From positions 175,465-239,464 of the forward strand of contig NZ_WSEN01000003.1 in NCBI RefSeq assembly GCF_009758255.1: DNA of 64,000 nt, written 5' to 3'. How positions within the stretch are numbered: position 1 is the stretch's first letter; each line of letters starts with the position of its first letter. The DNA is from Microbacterium sp. MAH-37. Its GTDB lineage: Bacteria; Actinomycetota; Actinomycetes; Actinomycetales; Microbacteriaceae. Made by a program: the position numbers and the translations under genes. The notes beneath the pieces are model-generated. The model saw only the letters and a list, made by a program, of their open reading frames with translations, made no database searches and was not told the DNA's origin. Shown piece by piece: positions 33,369 to 41,969 of the stretch.

Positions 33369-35390
33369 TCAGCGCTGGCTGACGCTGATCCGCACCAGGT
33401 TGCGACCGCGGATCGCGTAGAAGTCCTCGTTCTCGTCCACCGCGGATCGCGGGATGCCGTACCACTCGCCGTTCAGCGTCACCAGGTCGGTGCGGGCGAA
33501 GGTCTGGGGGTCGAAGCGGAAGAACTCGGCGCTGGAGGTGCCGTAGACCATCCCTCTGCTCACCAGCAGGGTGCCGTAGGTCGGGACCGCGTCTCGGTGC
33601 CGCGATCGGTGCACGACGGTGCGGGTGGTCAGGTCGATCACGGCGAGCTCTCCGCGGTATCCCAGCGCGTAGAGGTGGTTGCCGCGCACCGCGAGTCCGG
33701 TCACGCCCGCCGGGTCCTCGAGCGGATCGATGCGCCACAGCTCGGTGTGCGTGACCGGGTTCCAGGCCACGACGACTCCCCTGCCGCCGGTGACGTCGCC
33801 GCCGAGATAGGCGACGCCGTCGTGGGTGGCCACCGAACGCACCATCTGCCTCGCGTCGATGGGGTTGATCGCCGCGGTGAGAATATCGGCGACCGGGTCG
33901 TAGGCGAGCAGGCTCCCGCCGCCCTGTGTGTCGTTCTGCAGACCGAGCAGCAGCAGGCCGTTCACGTCGTCCCACACGACCTGGTGCGGACGGTTCTGCC
34001 CTGCGGGGAACTTCTCGACCAGACGCGGCCAGCGGCCGTCCACGGCCGGGTCATGGCGCAGGATGCCCACGCCGCTGTACTGCCCGAAGTAGGCGACGCC
34101 GTCGACGACCGCGATGTCCTTCGCCTCCGAGCCCGCGTACAGCCGGGTGACCGCGCCGGTGGAGACGTCGCGACGGCTGACCGCGTTCGTGCCGCCCACG
34201 TAGACGCCGCCCGCGCCGGCCGCCACCGACATCGCCAGCAGAGCGCCGGCCGGAGCTCCGGCGTCGATGAGATCGTGCAGCACGTGCTCGCCGGTGACGA
34301 GATCGATCTCGACGGCGAGCGCGAATGCCGACACCGTCCACAGCTTCCCGTCACGGACGAACAGGCCCCAGAGCTCGCCGAGCTCGACGCCCTTCGGCGT
34401 GAGATCGCGGAACGCTCCGGTGGCCGGGTCGTACTCGCGCACGCCGGCGAGCAGCGCGTAGAACCTCCCGCCGGCGTGCACGAGGTTCTTCGCGGACCCT
34501 CCACGCCCGGGGTAGGCGAGCGTGTACGAGGACGGGTCGGCCCGGTCGATGAACGCGAGTGCCGCGCCCTGGGGCGTGACGCCGGCAACGCACAGGGTGT
34601 TCTCGTCCACGACGATGAGATCGCGCACCTCGACCCCGGCGGCGAACTCCGGAGGCAGGATAGACCGCACGGCGTTGGTCGCCCGGTCCATCACCCAGAG
34701 GCCCGCCTTGCTGCTGGTCAGCAGTGCGTTGAGCACGCTGCCGGTGCCGATGTAGACCTCGTCGGCCGTCGCGGCGAGGGCGCGGATCATCGTCGCCTGC
34801 GGATCCGGGATCGCCACCTCGTCCAGGACGCCGGTGGACGTGTCAAAGCGGCGCAGCCGCGGGCGGAGGTCCTTGCTCATCTCCCGTCCGCCGAAGTACA
34901 GCACTCCGTCCGGAGAGACGGCCAGGGCGTAGGGGTCCAGCGCCGGCATGTCGTGCAGATCCTCCTTGGGCGCACCGGGGCGGCTGAGATCGAGGCGGAT
35001 GAGGCCGGGGCCGGGTGCGGAGTCGTACTGGCGGATCGCGGCGTAGAGATACCGGCCCTCCGCATCCGGCACGAGCAGCTGGGTGCTGATGCCCGGCGCC
35101 TCGGTCACGCTGGTCACGGTACCCGTGGGGATGTGGAAGCCGATGATCCGCAGCGGATCGATGTTGCGGGAGGCGATGTACACGGTGTCACCCACCCTGG
35201 TCGCTGCCGCGTGTGTGAAGGCGGTGACGCCGGGTCCGAGGTCGGTCACAGTGACCGCCGGGGTCGCGGAGCCGCTCGCGAAGGCGCCGGAGGAGGCGCC
35301 GATGGAGGCGCCGAGGGCGCAGGCCACGCCGCCGGCGAGGCCGAGCTGCAGGAGGCTGCGTCGCGAGAGGGACGGGAGCTGAACGGTCAT
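33369..35390 (-). CDS. Tat-exported beta-propeller protein of unknown function
   Basis: The 673-residue protein opens with a Tat signal (LPSLSRRSLLQLGLAGG, twin arginine then a hydrophobic core up to about residue 40). It is then built of repeated beta-strand units of roughly 40-50 residues, with recurring endings such as DGVLYFGG, GGRFYALLAG, DGVAYFGQ, DGVAYLGG and NHLYALGYRGELAVID. This resembles PQQ-like/YVTN-type propellers. No enzyme motif is recognised. It lies convergent to the aminotransferase gene (six bases apart) inside the polyamine region and may be an extracellular binding or scaffold protein. That role is a guess. Confidence 0.65.
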   Translation of the reverse strand: MTVQLPSLSRRSLLQLGLAGGVACALGASIGASSGAFASGSATPAVTVTDLGPGVTAFTHAAATRVGDTVYIASRNIDPLRIIGFHIPTGTVTSVTEAPGISTQLLVPDAEGRYLYAAIRQYDSAPGPGLIRLDLSRPGAPKEDLHDMPALDPYALAVSPDGVLYFGGREMSKDLRPRLRRFDTSTGVLDEVAIPDPQATMIRALAATADEVYIGTGSVLNALLTSSKAGLWVMDRATNAVRSILPPEFAAGVEVRDLIVVDENTLCVAGVTPQGAALAFIDRADPSSYTLAYPGRGGSAKNLVHAGGRFYALLAGVREYDPATGAFRDLTPKGVELGELWGLFVRDGKLWTVSAFALAVEIDLVTGEHVLHDLIDAGAPAGALLAMSVAAGAGGVYVGGTNAVSRRDVSTGAVTRLYAGSEAKDIAVVDGVAYFGQYSGVGILRHDPAVDGRWPRLVEKFPAGQNRPHQVVWDDVNGLLLLGLQNDTQGGGSLLAYDPVADILTAAINPIDARQMVRSVATHDGVAYLGGDVTGGRGVVVAWNPVTHTELWRIDPLEDPAGVTGLAVRGNHLYALGYRGELAVIDLTTRTVVHRSRHRDAVPTYGTLLVSRGMVYGTSSAEFFRFDPQTFARTDLVTLNGEWYGIPRSAVDENEDFYAIRGRNLVRISVSQR

Positions 35391-35552
35391 GAGGCTTCCT
35401 CATCGTCGAGGCGGGCGAAGGTTGCTCAGACCGTAGCCAGCAGGACGGCTCGGCGTCGAGCCGTCCTCACAATTCCTAACATCAGGCAGGCGGCCCGGGC
35501 GAGCCGTGTCCCCGAACGGCCGAACGGCGCCGCGACGGCCACCAGCGCGGTT

Positions 35553-35617
35553 CGCGAAACGAATATCGTGTGCTATCTCGCATTTCGCGTACGATGACGA
35601 CAGTTTCAACATGAAAC
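35553..35617 (+). promoter_or_regulatory. Nested inverted repeats upstream of the FAD oxidase operon
   Basis: CGCGAAA (35553-35559) and TTTCGCG (35583-35589) form an inverted repeat with a 23-base AT-richer spacer. A second dyad GTTTCA-ACA-TGAAAC lies at 35603-35617. TACGAT at 35590-35595 is a plausible -10 between them, so these are candidate operators. The stretch belongs to the 275-base gap 35391-35665, which holds no gene. Confidence 0.4.
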
Positions 35618-35665
35618 ACCTACGGATTCCGCCGTCCGCGGAGCCATCCCGAGAGGATGATATAG

Positions 35666-37069
35666 ATGGGTACCACGGTCTTCGAACGCCGTCGCCCGAA
35701 CCCGACCATCGTTGACAACGCGTTGAACGACACGGCGTTCGCCGTGTTCTGGCTCGACGACGTGCAGCGCGTCCCGCATCCGCCCCTCACCGCGACGATC
35801 GATGCCGATCTCGCGATCGTGGGCGGCGGATACACCGGCCTGTGGACCGCGATCCGCGCCAAGGAGCGCGACCCGCAGCGCCGGGTCGTGCTGCTCGAGG
35901 CGTCACGCGTCGCCTGGGCGGCCACCGGCCGCAACGGCGGATTCTGCGAGGCCAGCCTCACGCACGGCCACGAGAACGGTCAGAGCCGCTGGCCGGACGA
36001 GATCGAGCAGCTCGAACGGATGGGGCTGGAGAACCTCGACGGCATCGAGGACTCGATCCGCCGCTACGGCATCGACGCCGACTTCGAGCGCACCGGCCAG
36101 CTCGCCCTCGCCGTCGAGCCACACCAGGTGGAGTGGCTGCGCGAGGAGGACGGTTTCCTCGACCGCGACGCCGTACAGGCCCAGGTGCACTCCGACACCT
36201 ATCTCGCCGGCGCCTGGGACAAGGAGGGGTGCGCGATGGTGCATCCCGCGAAGCTCGGTCTCGAGCTCGCCCGCGTCGCCGCCGAACTCGGCGTGGAGAT
36301 CTTCGAGCAGAGCCGCGTGCAGCGCCTGGAGGGCGACGGCTCCGGCCCTGTCACCCTGGTGACCGACAGCGGTCGCGTGAACGCCCAGCGCGTCGCCCTC
36401 GCGACCAACGTGTTCCCCTCGCTGCTCAAGCGCAACGCGCTGATGACGGTACCGGTCTACGACTACGTGCTGATGACCGAGCCGCTGAGCACAGAGCAGC
36501 TGGCCTCTATCGGCTGGTCGAACCGTCAGGGCCTGGCCGACAGCGCCAACCAGTTCCACTACTACCGGCTCAGCGGCGACAACCGCATCCTGTTCGGCGG
36601 CTACGACGCGATCTACCATTTCGGCGGCAAGGTGCGACCGGAGTACGAGGACCGCATGGAGAGCCACCGCAAGCTAGCGGAGCACTTCTTCACGACGTTC
36701 CCGCAGCTCGAGGGTCTGCGTTTCACCCATCGCTGGGCGGGTGCGATCGACTCGTGCAGCCGGTTCTGCGCGTTCTACGGCACCGCTCGCAAGGGCCGGG
36801 TCGCCTACGCGATCGGATTCACCGGGCTGGGCGTGGGCGCATCCCGCTTCGGCGCCGACGTGATGCTCGACCAGTTGGCCGGCGAGAAGACCGAGCGCAC
36901 CGAACTGGAGATGGTTCGCAAGAAGCCGATCCCGTTCCCGCCGGAGCCGGCCGCGTCGATGGGCGTGAACATGGTGCGCTCTGCGATGGATCGTGCCGAC
37001 CACAACGAGGGGCGCCGTGGTCCGCTGCTGAAGGTCCTCGACGCCGTCGGAATGGGGTTCGACTCGTGA
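35666..37069 (+). CDS. FAD-dependent amine oxidase (PuuB/OrdL-like)
   Basis: The 467-residue flavoprotein of the DAO family has the dinucleotide loop DLAIVGGGYTGLWTAIRAKE near residue 50 and VVLLEASRVAWAATGRNGGFCEASL, where ATGRNGG contacts FAD. The C-terminal cofactor loop is YAIGFTGLGVGASRFGADVMLDQL. The closest characterised pattern is gamma-glutamylputrescine oxidase PuuB. It would oxidise a primary or glutamylated amine with oxygen. GAGAGGAT precedes the ATG at 35666. The stop overlaps the GTG start of a cupin gene (GTGA), so the two act together. Confidence 0.8.
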   Translation: MGTTVFERRRPNPTIVDNALNDTAFAVFWLDDVQRVPHPPLTATIDADLAIVGGGYTGLWTAIRAKERDPQRRVVLLEASRVAWAATGRNGGFCEASLTHGHENGQSRWPDEIEQLERMGLENLDGIEDSIRRYGIDADFERTGQLALAVEPHQVEWLREEDGFLDRDAVQAQVHSDTYLAGAWDKEGCAMVHPAKLGLELARVAAELGVEIFEQSRVQRLEGDGSGPVTLVTDSGRVNAQRVALATNVFPSLLKRNALMTVPVYDYVLMTEPLSTEQLASIGWSNRQGLADSANQFHYYRLSGDNRILFGGYDAIYHFGGKVRPEYEDRMESHRKLAEHFFTTFPQLEGLRFTHRWAGAIDSCSRFCAFYGTARKGRVAYAIGFTGLGVGASRFGADVMLDQLAGEKTERTELEMVRKKPIPFPPEPAASMGVNMVRSAMDRADHNEGRRGPLLKVLDAVGMGFDS

Positions 37070-37410
37070 CCGCGCTGCCTGCCGCCGGCACCGCAGTCAC
37101 GGATCTTGCACTCGACCACGAGGCGCTGCCCGCCTCGGCTGTGATCGCGGGCGCGCCGACCGCGGCCGTCGCCGTGCTCGACGACACCGGCGACCGCGAG
37201 GTCGGCATCTGGGAGATGACGCCCGGTGTGGCGACCGACACCGAGGCCGACGAGCTGTTCGTCGTGCTTTCGGGTGCCGCGATCATCGCCTTCGACGACC
37301 CCTCGATCCCCGACCTGCCGATCGGCCCCGGCTCCGTGGTGCGCCTCGCAGAAGGCATGCGCACGACCTGGACCGTGACGGAGACGCTCCGGAAGGTCTA
37401 CATCGCCTGA
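37066..37410 (+). CDS. Cupin-domain protein (DUF861-like)
   Basis: The 114-residue single-domain cupin starts with GTG overlapping the oxidase stop (GTGA). The barrel spans VGIWEMTPGVATDTEADELFVVLSGAAIIAF and LPIGPGSVVRLAEGMRTTWTVTETLRKVYI, the Cupin_3/(S)-ureidoglycine aminohydrolase-like pattern. The usual His-x-His of metal cupins is not clear. Such cupins recur next to PuuB-like oxidases in actinobacteria. The role is unknown, perhaps handling of the oxidation product. Confidence 0.75.
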   Translation: MTALPAAGTAVTDLALDHEALPASAVIAGAPTAAVAVLDDTGDREVGIWEMTPGVATDTEADELFVVLSGAAIIAFDDPSIPDLPIGPGSVVRLAEGMRTTWTVTETLRKVYIA

Positions 37411-37426
37411 CCCCCTCAACCCCTTG

Positions 37427-37479
37427 AGTTGGCACCTGTTGCCGCCTGCCGCCCGACAGTGCGGCAACAGGTGCCAACT
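37427..37479. repeat. Hairpin repeat A1 (TTGGCACCTGTTGCCGC family)
   Basis: A perfect 19-bp stem: 37427-37445 (AGTTGGCACCTGTTGCCGC) pairs with 37461-37479 over a 15-base loop. Outer CCCTCA (37413-37418) and TGAGGG (37483-37488) add a further stem. It is one of four related hairpins around the nuclease-like gene. Confidence 0.75.
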
Positions 37480-37512
37480 TTCTGAGGGTCGCTCCGCCCG
37501 TCAGCTCGCTGA

Positions 37513-37562
37513 GTTGGCACCTCATGTCGCTCGACGCTCGCGCAAGCGGCAACAGGTGCCAC
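37513..37562. repeat. Hairpin repeat A2 (degenerate left arm)
   Basis: The right arm GCGGCAACAGGTGCCAC at 37546-37562 carries the same core as A1. The left arm at 37513-37530 keeps GTTGGCACCT and TGTCGC but has changes in the middle. It ends 15 bases before the stop codon of the nuclease-like gene. Confidence 0.6.
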
Positions 37563-37576
37563 ATCTGTCCGCAGCG

Positions 37577-38563
37577 TCAGGGGCGCCAGCCATGGCGTCG
37601 CAGGGCGGCCTTGACCATTTCCGTCGCGACGGGGCTGCGCCCTCGAATGTGTGTGCCGAGCAGGCGCACAACCTCGTATCCCTCGGCCGCGTAAGCCGCA
37701 TACTTCTCGATGTCACGGCGCCACTGCTCTCTCGACGTGCGGTGGTGGTCTCCTTCGATCTCGACGAGAACTCGAAAATTCAAGTAGCCCACCTCTGTCA
37801 CTCCGAGGAGACGCCCTCGCGCGTCGCGCACTTCGACATCAAGCGTCGGCGTGGGCAGCCCATCGGCCTCGGCGTCGAGCCGATAGTCCGTCTCCAGCGG
37901 CGAGGCGCTGCCGACCCGGATGTGCTCGAGAGCATCGCGCAGATGCTGGATGCCTCGCCGCCGACCCATGTCGACCGCATCCCGCAGTTCCTGCACGGTG
38001 CCCAGTGCCGATTCTTGGCATCGATTCGCGTACTGATCCCGCGGAACACGGACGATGGCGTCGCCGATCTTCACGAGTTCCCTAACGGACTGAGTCTCCG
38101 CGAGCATCGCCCAAGTCGTCGCCGGATCAGTCACACGAAAACCGTCGACGTCACCCAACCGCACCAGGTGGGGAGCGATCTGCTGGCCGCGGATGCCGCG
38201 ACGCCGCGTGGCGCGGCGTGGAGCGCGGATGCCGACCTCGAGGGGCCCAGAGCAATCGACCGGCAGCCCATGAAAGCCCGCGGCAGATGCACCGATGAAG
38301 AACGCGTCATCGAGCATCACCGGTCGATACAGTTCCGCGCGCCGCCTCATCTCTGCGTGCCGGGCATTGTCGCGGGCGAACGGCGCATCCTGGTCGAGGT
38401 TCTGGAGCTCCTCGACGTCGGGAAGCGACACGAGCGCGCCACGATGCGTATGCCCGATGTCTTTGGCACGCAAGCGGCGAGCCGATACGCCGAACGCCCG
38501 CGCCTGCTCCGGCGTGAAGATCGGCCCGAGCCCCTCGGGGAGCGGTGCGGGTCGCGGTGGCAT
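37577..38563 (-). CDS. AbiEi-like/Vsr-DUF559-type putative nuclease flanked by hairpin repeats
   Basis: The 328-residue protein begins with a winged-helix-like region resembling AbiEi antitoxin N-termini (IFTPEQARAFGVSARRLRAKDIGHTHRGALV). After a middle domain, it ends in a Vsr/DUF559-like fold: GYLNFRVLVEIEGDHHRTSREQWRRDIEKYAAYAAEGYEVVRL, with acidic EIEGD and a histidine pair as possible PD-(D/E)xK-type catalytic residues. No abortive-infection toxin partner is adjacent. The ATG at 38563 with AGGA seven bases ahead is preferred. A longer frame from 38707 would start within hairpin B1. Four hairpins of one family bracket it, two on each side. Confidence 0.55.
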   Translation of the reverse strand: MPPRPAPLPEGLGPIFTPEQARAFGVSARRLRAKDIGHTHRGALVSLPDVEELQNLDQDAPFARDNARHAEMRRRAELYRPVMLDDAFFIGASAAGFHGLPVDCSGPLEVGIRAPRRATRRRGIRGQQIAPHLVRLGDVDGFRVTDPATTWAMLAETQSVRELVKIGDAIVRVPRDQYANRCQESALGTVQELRDAVDMGRRRGIQHLRDALEHIRVGSASPLETDYRLDAEADGLPTPTLDVEVRDARGRLLGVTEVGYLNFRVLVEIEGDHHRTSREQWRRDIEKYAAYAAEGYEVVRLLGTHIRGRSPVATEMVKAALRRHGWRP

Positions 38564-38682
38564 CCCAGCATCCTGCGCCCTCACCCACCGCACGAAGCGC
38601 GTGACTTCCCAACTTGGGTATGAAGACGCGACCTCGATCGTATGTGGATATCGAGTGTCGCCCACCAGATGCTCCACAAATC

Positions 38683-38729
38683 TGGCACCTGTTGTCGCTC
38701 CGGTCACGCCGACGCGACAACAGGGGCCA
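38683..38729. repeat. Hairpin repeat B1 (TGGCACCTGTTGTCGC family)
   Basis: TGGCACCTGTTGTCGC at 38683-38698 pairs with 38714-38729 with one mismatch (T to G in the right arm). It has the same core as A1, with C to T compensated in the partner arm (GTCGC/GCGAC), so pairing is preserved. Confidence 0.65.
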
Positions 38730-38762
38730 AGTTCAGATGCGGCCCTGGACGCGCTGCCAGTT

Positions 38763-38817
38763 CAGTTGGCACCTGTTGCCGGCTGCATGGCATTCATGCG
38801 ATAACAGGTGCCAACTG
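38763..38817. repeat. Hairpin repeat B2 (CAGTTGGCACCTGTTGCC family)
   Basis: CAGTTGGCACCTGTTGCC at 38763-38780 pairs with 38800-38817 with two mismatches at the loop end. It lies 34 bases upstream of B1's partner arm and 22 bases before the convergent pucR stop. Confidence 0.65.
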
Positions 38818-38838
38818 AGCAGCAGCGGGGACGGCGCC

Positions 38839-40377
38839 TCAGACCAGCAGGGCGAGTTGGAGGGCGGCGAGAGTCTCGCCGTCCTCCAGCTCGGCGCCGG
38901 TGAGATCGGCGATCAGCTCAAGGCGCTGGTAGAACACCGAGCGGGACAGGCCGGATGCCGCGGCCGCGGCGGTTCTGCTGGTGGGGTGGGCGACCAGGGC
39001 GCGCAGCACCTCCACGAGGTCGCCTCGGTGCGCGGTATCCCACTCCTCCAGCGGCGCGAGCAGCTCCTCGCGCAGTGCCGCCAGCCGGGGGTCGCCCTGC
39101 AGCTCCCCCGCCAGCCGGATCAGCGGTCGCCCGTCTCCGCGCGCCACGGTTCCCGTGGCGGCACGGGCCGCGAGCACGCGCGCCGCGCGAACCGACGCGG
39201 CGAGGCCCTCCACGCCGTCCGCCCGCGGTCCCCAGGCCGCACCCGTTCCCGCCGCGGCGAGCGCTTCGGCGGCTCTGGCGAGCAGGGCGTCGATCTCGGA
39301 CGCGCGGATGCCGGCGGGCAGCGACACCAGCATGATGCCGTCCCTTCCGTCCACGGCCTGCCGCACCGCCCCGCGGGCGATCAGGGATGTGGTCACCACG
39401 TCGAGCATCCCGGCATCCGCGTCCCGCACGACGAGCGTGTGCAGCACACGACCATGCACCGGAAAGCCGCCGGTCTCCAGCCGTGCGCGGGCATCCGCGG
39501 GCGTCGCGAACGACTCGTCGAGCAGTTCGCGCACCAGAGCGGTGCTCGCCGCTCGCTCCCACGCGCGGTCGTCGCCGTCGGCGAGGCGGCCGAGCGCGAG
39601 CGCCGTCGCCGCGCTCTCCAGCACCGTGAGCACGCCGGCGGGATGTGCGGCATCCGGATGCGCGTGAAGGCGACCCCAGCGTGTGCCTCGCGCCTCGACC
39701 GTGACGCGCTCCCACACCTCACCATCGCGGAACGCCTCGAGGACAGGCGCGTCCTCGCGGCCCGCCGGCGCGAAGGCGACGGTCTCGTCGGCAGCGGTGC
39801 GCAGCAGCACCGGCGCCCCGAGGATGCGGGCGGTCTCGCGCACCACGGTCCCCGCCGGTGCGCCGCGCAGGCTCAGTCCGGTGAACAGATCATGCACCCG
39901 CTGCCTGGCCTGCAGGGCGTCGAACTGCAGCTGCATGATCAGGCGGTGGATCGCCTCGGTGACGGCGACGAACTTCACCTCCTGCTCCAGCACGACCAGC
40001 GCCAGGCCGTGCTCGCGGCAGGCCTGTACGAGCGCCGGCGGCACCGTCGGAAACCGGCCGCCGAGCTCGAGCACGACGCCGGCGGCATCCGCGGCGTGCA
40101 GCCCGGCGACCAGCGCGCGCAGCCGCTCGTCGGCGCCGGGCCAGCCCGCGCCGGTGGTGAGCAGCAGCTCGCCGCCCTCCAGCATCCGCGGTGCGTCCTC
40201 GCTGTCGGAGATGTGCGCCCAGCGCACCGGCGCATCGAGCGCGTCGCCGCCGACGAGAACATCGGGATGTCCGGCCCGCAGCGCGGGGATCGCCAGTGCG
40301 TCCGCGACAGTGATCACCGAACCGGCATCCGGACGATCTGTCCGAATCGCATCCAACTTCTGACGATCTGCCGCCAT
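38839..40377 (-). CDS. PucR-family transcriptional regulator
   Basis: The 512-residue protein has an N-terminal PucR domain (VITVADALAIPALRAGHPDVLVGG to about 150), a GGDEF-like central region and a C-terminal PucR-type helix-turn-helix (HPTSRTAAAAASGLSRSVFYQRLELIADLTG). It is divergent from the methylmalonate-semialdehyde dehydrogenase/aminotransferase operon with 81 bases between, so it probably controls that operon. Related proteins respond to purines, proline, GABA or polyamines. AGAGG sits five bases before the ATG at 40377, which is preferred to a GTG two codons upstream. Confidence 0.8.
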   Translation of the reverse strand: MAADRQKLDAIRTDRPDAGSVITVADALAIPALRAGHPDVLVGGDALDAPVRWAHISDSEDAPRMLEGGELLLTTGAGWPGADERLRALVAGLHAADAAGVVLELGGRFPTVPPALVQACREHGLALVVLEQEVKFVAVTEAIHRLIMQLQFDALQARQRVHDLFTGLSLRGAPAGTVVRETARILGAPVLLRTAADETVAFAPAGREDAPVLEAFRDGEVWERVTVEARGTRWGRLHAHPDAAHPAGVLTVLESAATALALGRLADGDDRAWERAASTALVRELLDESFATPADARARLETGGFPVHGRVLHTLVVRDADAGMLDVVTTSLIARGAVRQAVDGRDGIMLVSLPAGIRASEIDALLARAAEALAAAGTGAAWGPRADGVEGLAASVRAARVLAARAATGTVARGDGRPLIRLAGELQGDPRLAALREELLAPLEEWDTAHRGDLVEVLRALVAHPTSRTAAAAASGLSRSVFYQRLELIADLTGAELEDGETLAALQLALLV

Positions 40378-40458
40378 GGCCACCTCTTGATTCTCGTCAG
40401 GCTAAGGATATCCCGATGCGCGTCCGCGTCGGTCAGAGTGTTCGACCAGGAGAAGCAG

Positions 40459-41958
40459 ATGACTCTCATCCCCCACTACATCGACGGCGTCGAGGGCGCC
40501 GAGGCGGCGAAGACGCTGCCCGTCTACAACCCCGCGACCGGCGAGACGCACCGTCGGGTCGCCGTCGCCACCGCCGAGGAGACCGAGCGCGCGATCGCCG
40601 CTGCCAAGGCCGCTATGCCCGCCTGGCGCGCCACCAGCCTGATCAAGCGCGCCGACGTGTTCTTCCGCCTGCGCCAGATCCTCGCCGACCGCACCCCCGA
40701 ACTGGCCGCGATCGTCACCAGCGAGCACGGCAAGGTGCTCTCCGACGCCGCCGGCGAGGTGTCCCGCGGCATCGAGAACGTCGAGTTCGCCGCCGGCCTC
40801 ACACACCTGCTCAAGGGCGAGCGCGCCGAGCAGGTCGCCCGCGGCGTGGACGTGCACTCGGTGAAGCAGCCGGTCGGCGTGGTCGCGTGCATCACCCCGT
40901 TCAACTTCCCGGTGATGGTGCCGCTGTGGATGGTCGCCTCGGCGATCGCCTGCGGCAACACCGTCGTTCTCAAGCCCAGTGAGAAAGACCCGTCCGCCGC
41001 GATCTGGCTGGCGAAGGCCTTCACCGACGCCGGCCTGCCCGACGGCGTGCTGAACGTCATCAACGGCGACAAGACCGCCGTCGACGCACTGCTCGACTCC
41101 CCCGACGTCAAGGCTGTGAGCTTCGTCGGTTCCACCCCGATCGCGAAGTCCATCTACAAGCGTGCCTCCGCGAACGGCAAGCGTGTGCAGGCCCTCGGCG
41201 GCGCGAAGAACCACATGGTGGTCATGCCCGACGCCGACATCGATGCCGCCGCTGCCGCCGCCGTCTCGGCCGCCTACGGCTCCGCCGGCGAGCGCTGCAT
41301 GGCCATCTCGGTGCTGGTCGCCGTCGGCGACGTCGCCGAGCCGCTGATCGCCTCGATCTCCGAGAAGGTGCAGAACCTGCGCATCGGCGACGGCACGGAT
41401 GCCGCCAGCGAGATGGGTCCGCTCATCACTCGCGAGCACCGTGACCGGGTCGAGTCCTACGTGACCGGCGCCGAGGCCGAGGGCGCGACCGTGCTCATCG
41501 ACGGCACCCAGCGCATCGCCGCGGGCCAGCGCATCGAGAGCGACGGCTTCTTCACCGGCATCAGCCTGATCGACCACGTCAAGCCCGGAATGAAGCTCTA
41601 CGAGGACGAGATCTTCGGCCCGGTGCTCGGCATCGTCCGCGTGGGCAGCTACGCCGAGGCCGTCGAGCTGATCAACGCCCACCAGTTCGGCAACGGCACG
41701 GCGATCTTCACCCGCGATGGCGGCACCGCCCGTCAGTTCGAGTTCGACATCGAGGTCGGCATGGTCGGCGTGAACGTGCCGATCCCCGTTCCGGTCGGCG
41801 CGTTCTCGTTCGGAGGTTGGAAGACCTCGCTGTTCGGCGACTCGCACATCTACGGTCCCGAGTCGATCCACTTCTACACCCGCTCCAAGGTCGTCACCAC
41901 CCGCTGGCCGGATCACACGCCGGCGCAGGTCGACCTCGGCTTCCCGAGCAACCACTGA
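40459..41958 (+). CDS. mmsA: CoA-acylating methylmalonate-semialdehyde dehydrogenase
   Basis: The 499-residue dehydrogenase converts methylmalonate (or malonate) semialdehyde to propionyl- (or acetyl-) CoA with NAD and CoA. Diagnostic segments are VACITPFNFPVMVPLWMVASAIACGN, ALGGAKNHMVVMPDAD (Asn replacing the general-base Glu of ordinary ALDHs), YGSAGERCMAISV with the nucleophile, and VGAFSFGGWKTSLFGDSHIYG. AGGAG at 40449-40453 supports the ATG. Followed after 11 bases by a class III aminotransferase, it fits beta-alanine catabolism: transamination to malonate semialdehyde, then oxidation to acetyl-CoA. Confidence 0.9.
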   Translation: MTLIPHYIDGVEGAEAAKTLPVYNPATGETHRRVAVATAEETERAIAAAKAAMPAWRATSLIKRADVFFRLRQILADRTPELAAIVTSEHGKVLSDAAGEVSRGIENVEFAAGLTHLLKGERAEQVARGVDVHSVKQPVGVVACITPFNFPVMVPLWMVASAIACGNTVVLKPSEKDPSAAIWLAKAFTDAGLPDGVLNVINGDKTAVDALLDSPDVKAVSFVGSTPIAKSIYKRASANGKRVQALGGAKNHMVVMPDADIDAAAAAAVSAAYGSAGERCMAISVLVAVGDVAEPLIASISEKVQNLRIGDGTDAASEMGPLITREHRDRVESYVTGAEAEGATVLIDGTQRIAAGQRIESDGFFTGISLIDHVKPGMKLYEDEIFGPVLGIVRVGSYAEAVELINAHQFGNGTAIFTRDGGTARQFEFDIEVGMVGVNVPIPVPVGAFSFGGWKTSLFGDSHIYGPESIHFYTRSKVVTTRWPDHTPAQVDLGFPSNH

Positions 41959-41969
41959 GGAGTCCCGCC

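Noticed and set aside
37577..38707. Nuclease-like gene starting at 38707 and forming an AbiE toxin-antitoxin pair
   Set aside because: The 38707 start lies in hairpin B1, and no AbiEii-type nucleotidyltransferase toxin gene is adjacent.
37427..38817. The repeated hairpins as a CRISPR array
   Set aside because: There are only four copies, each an inverted repeat with an internal loop, separated by a whole gene. There are no uniform direct repeats and spacers and no cas genes.
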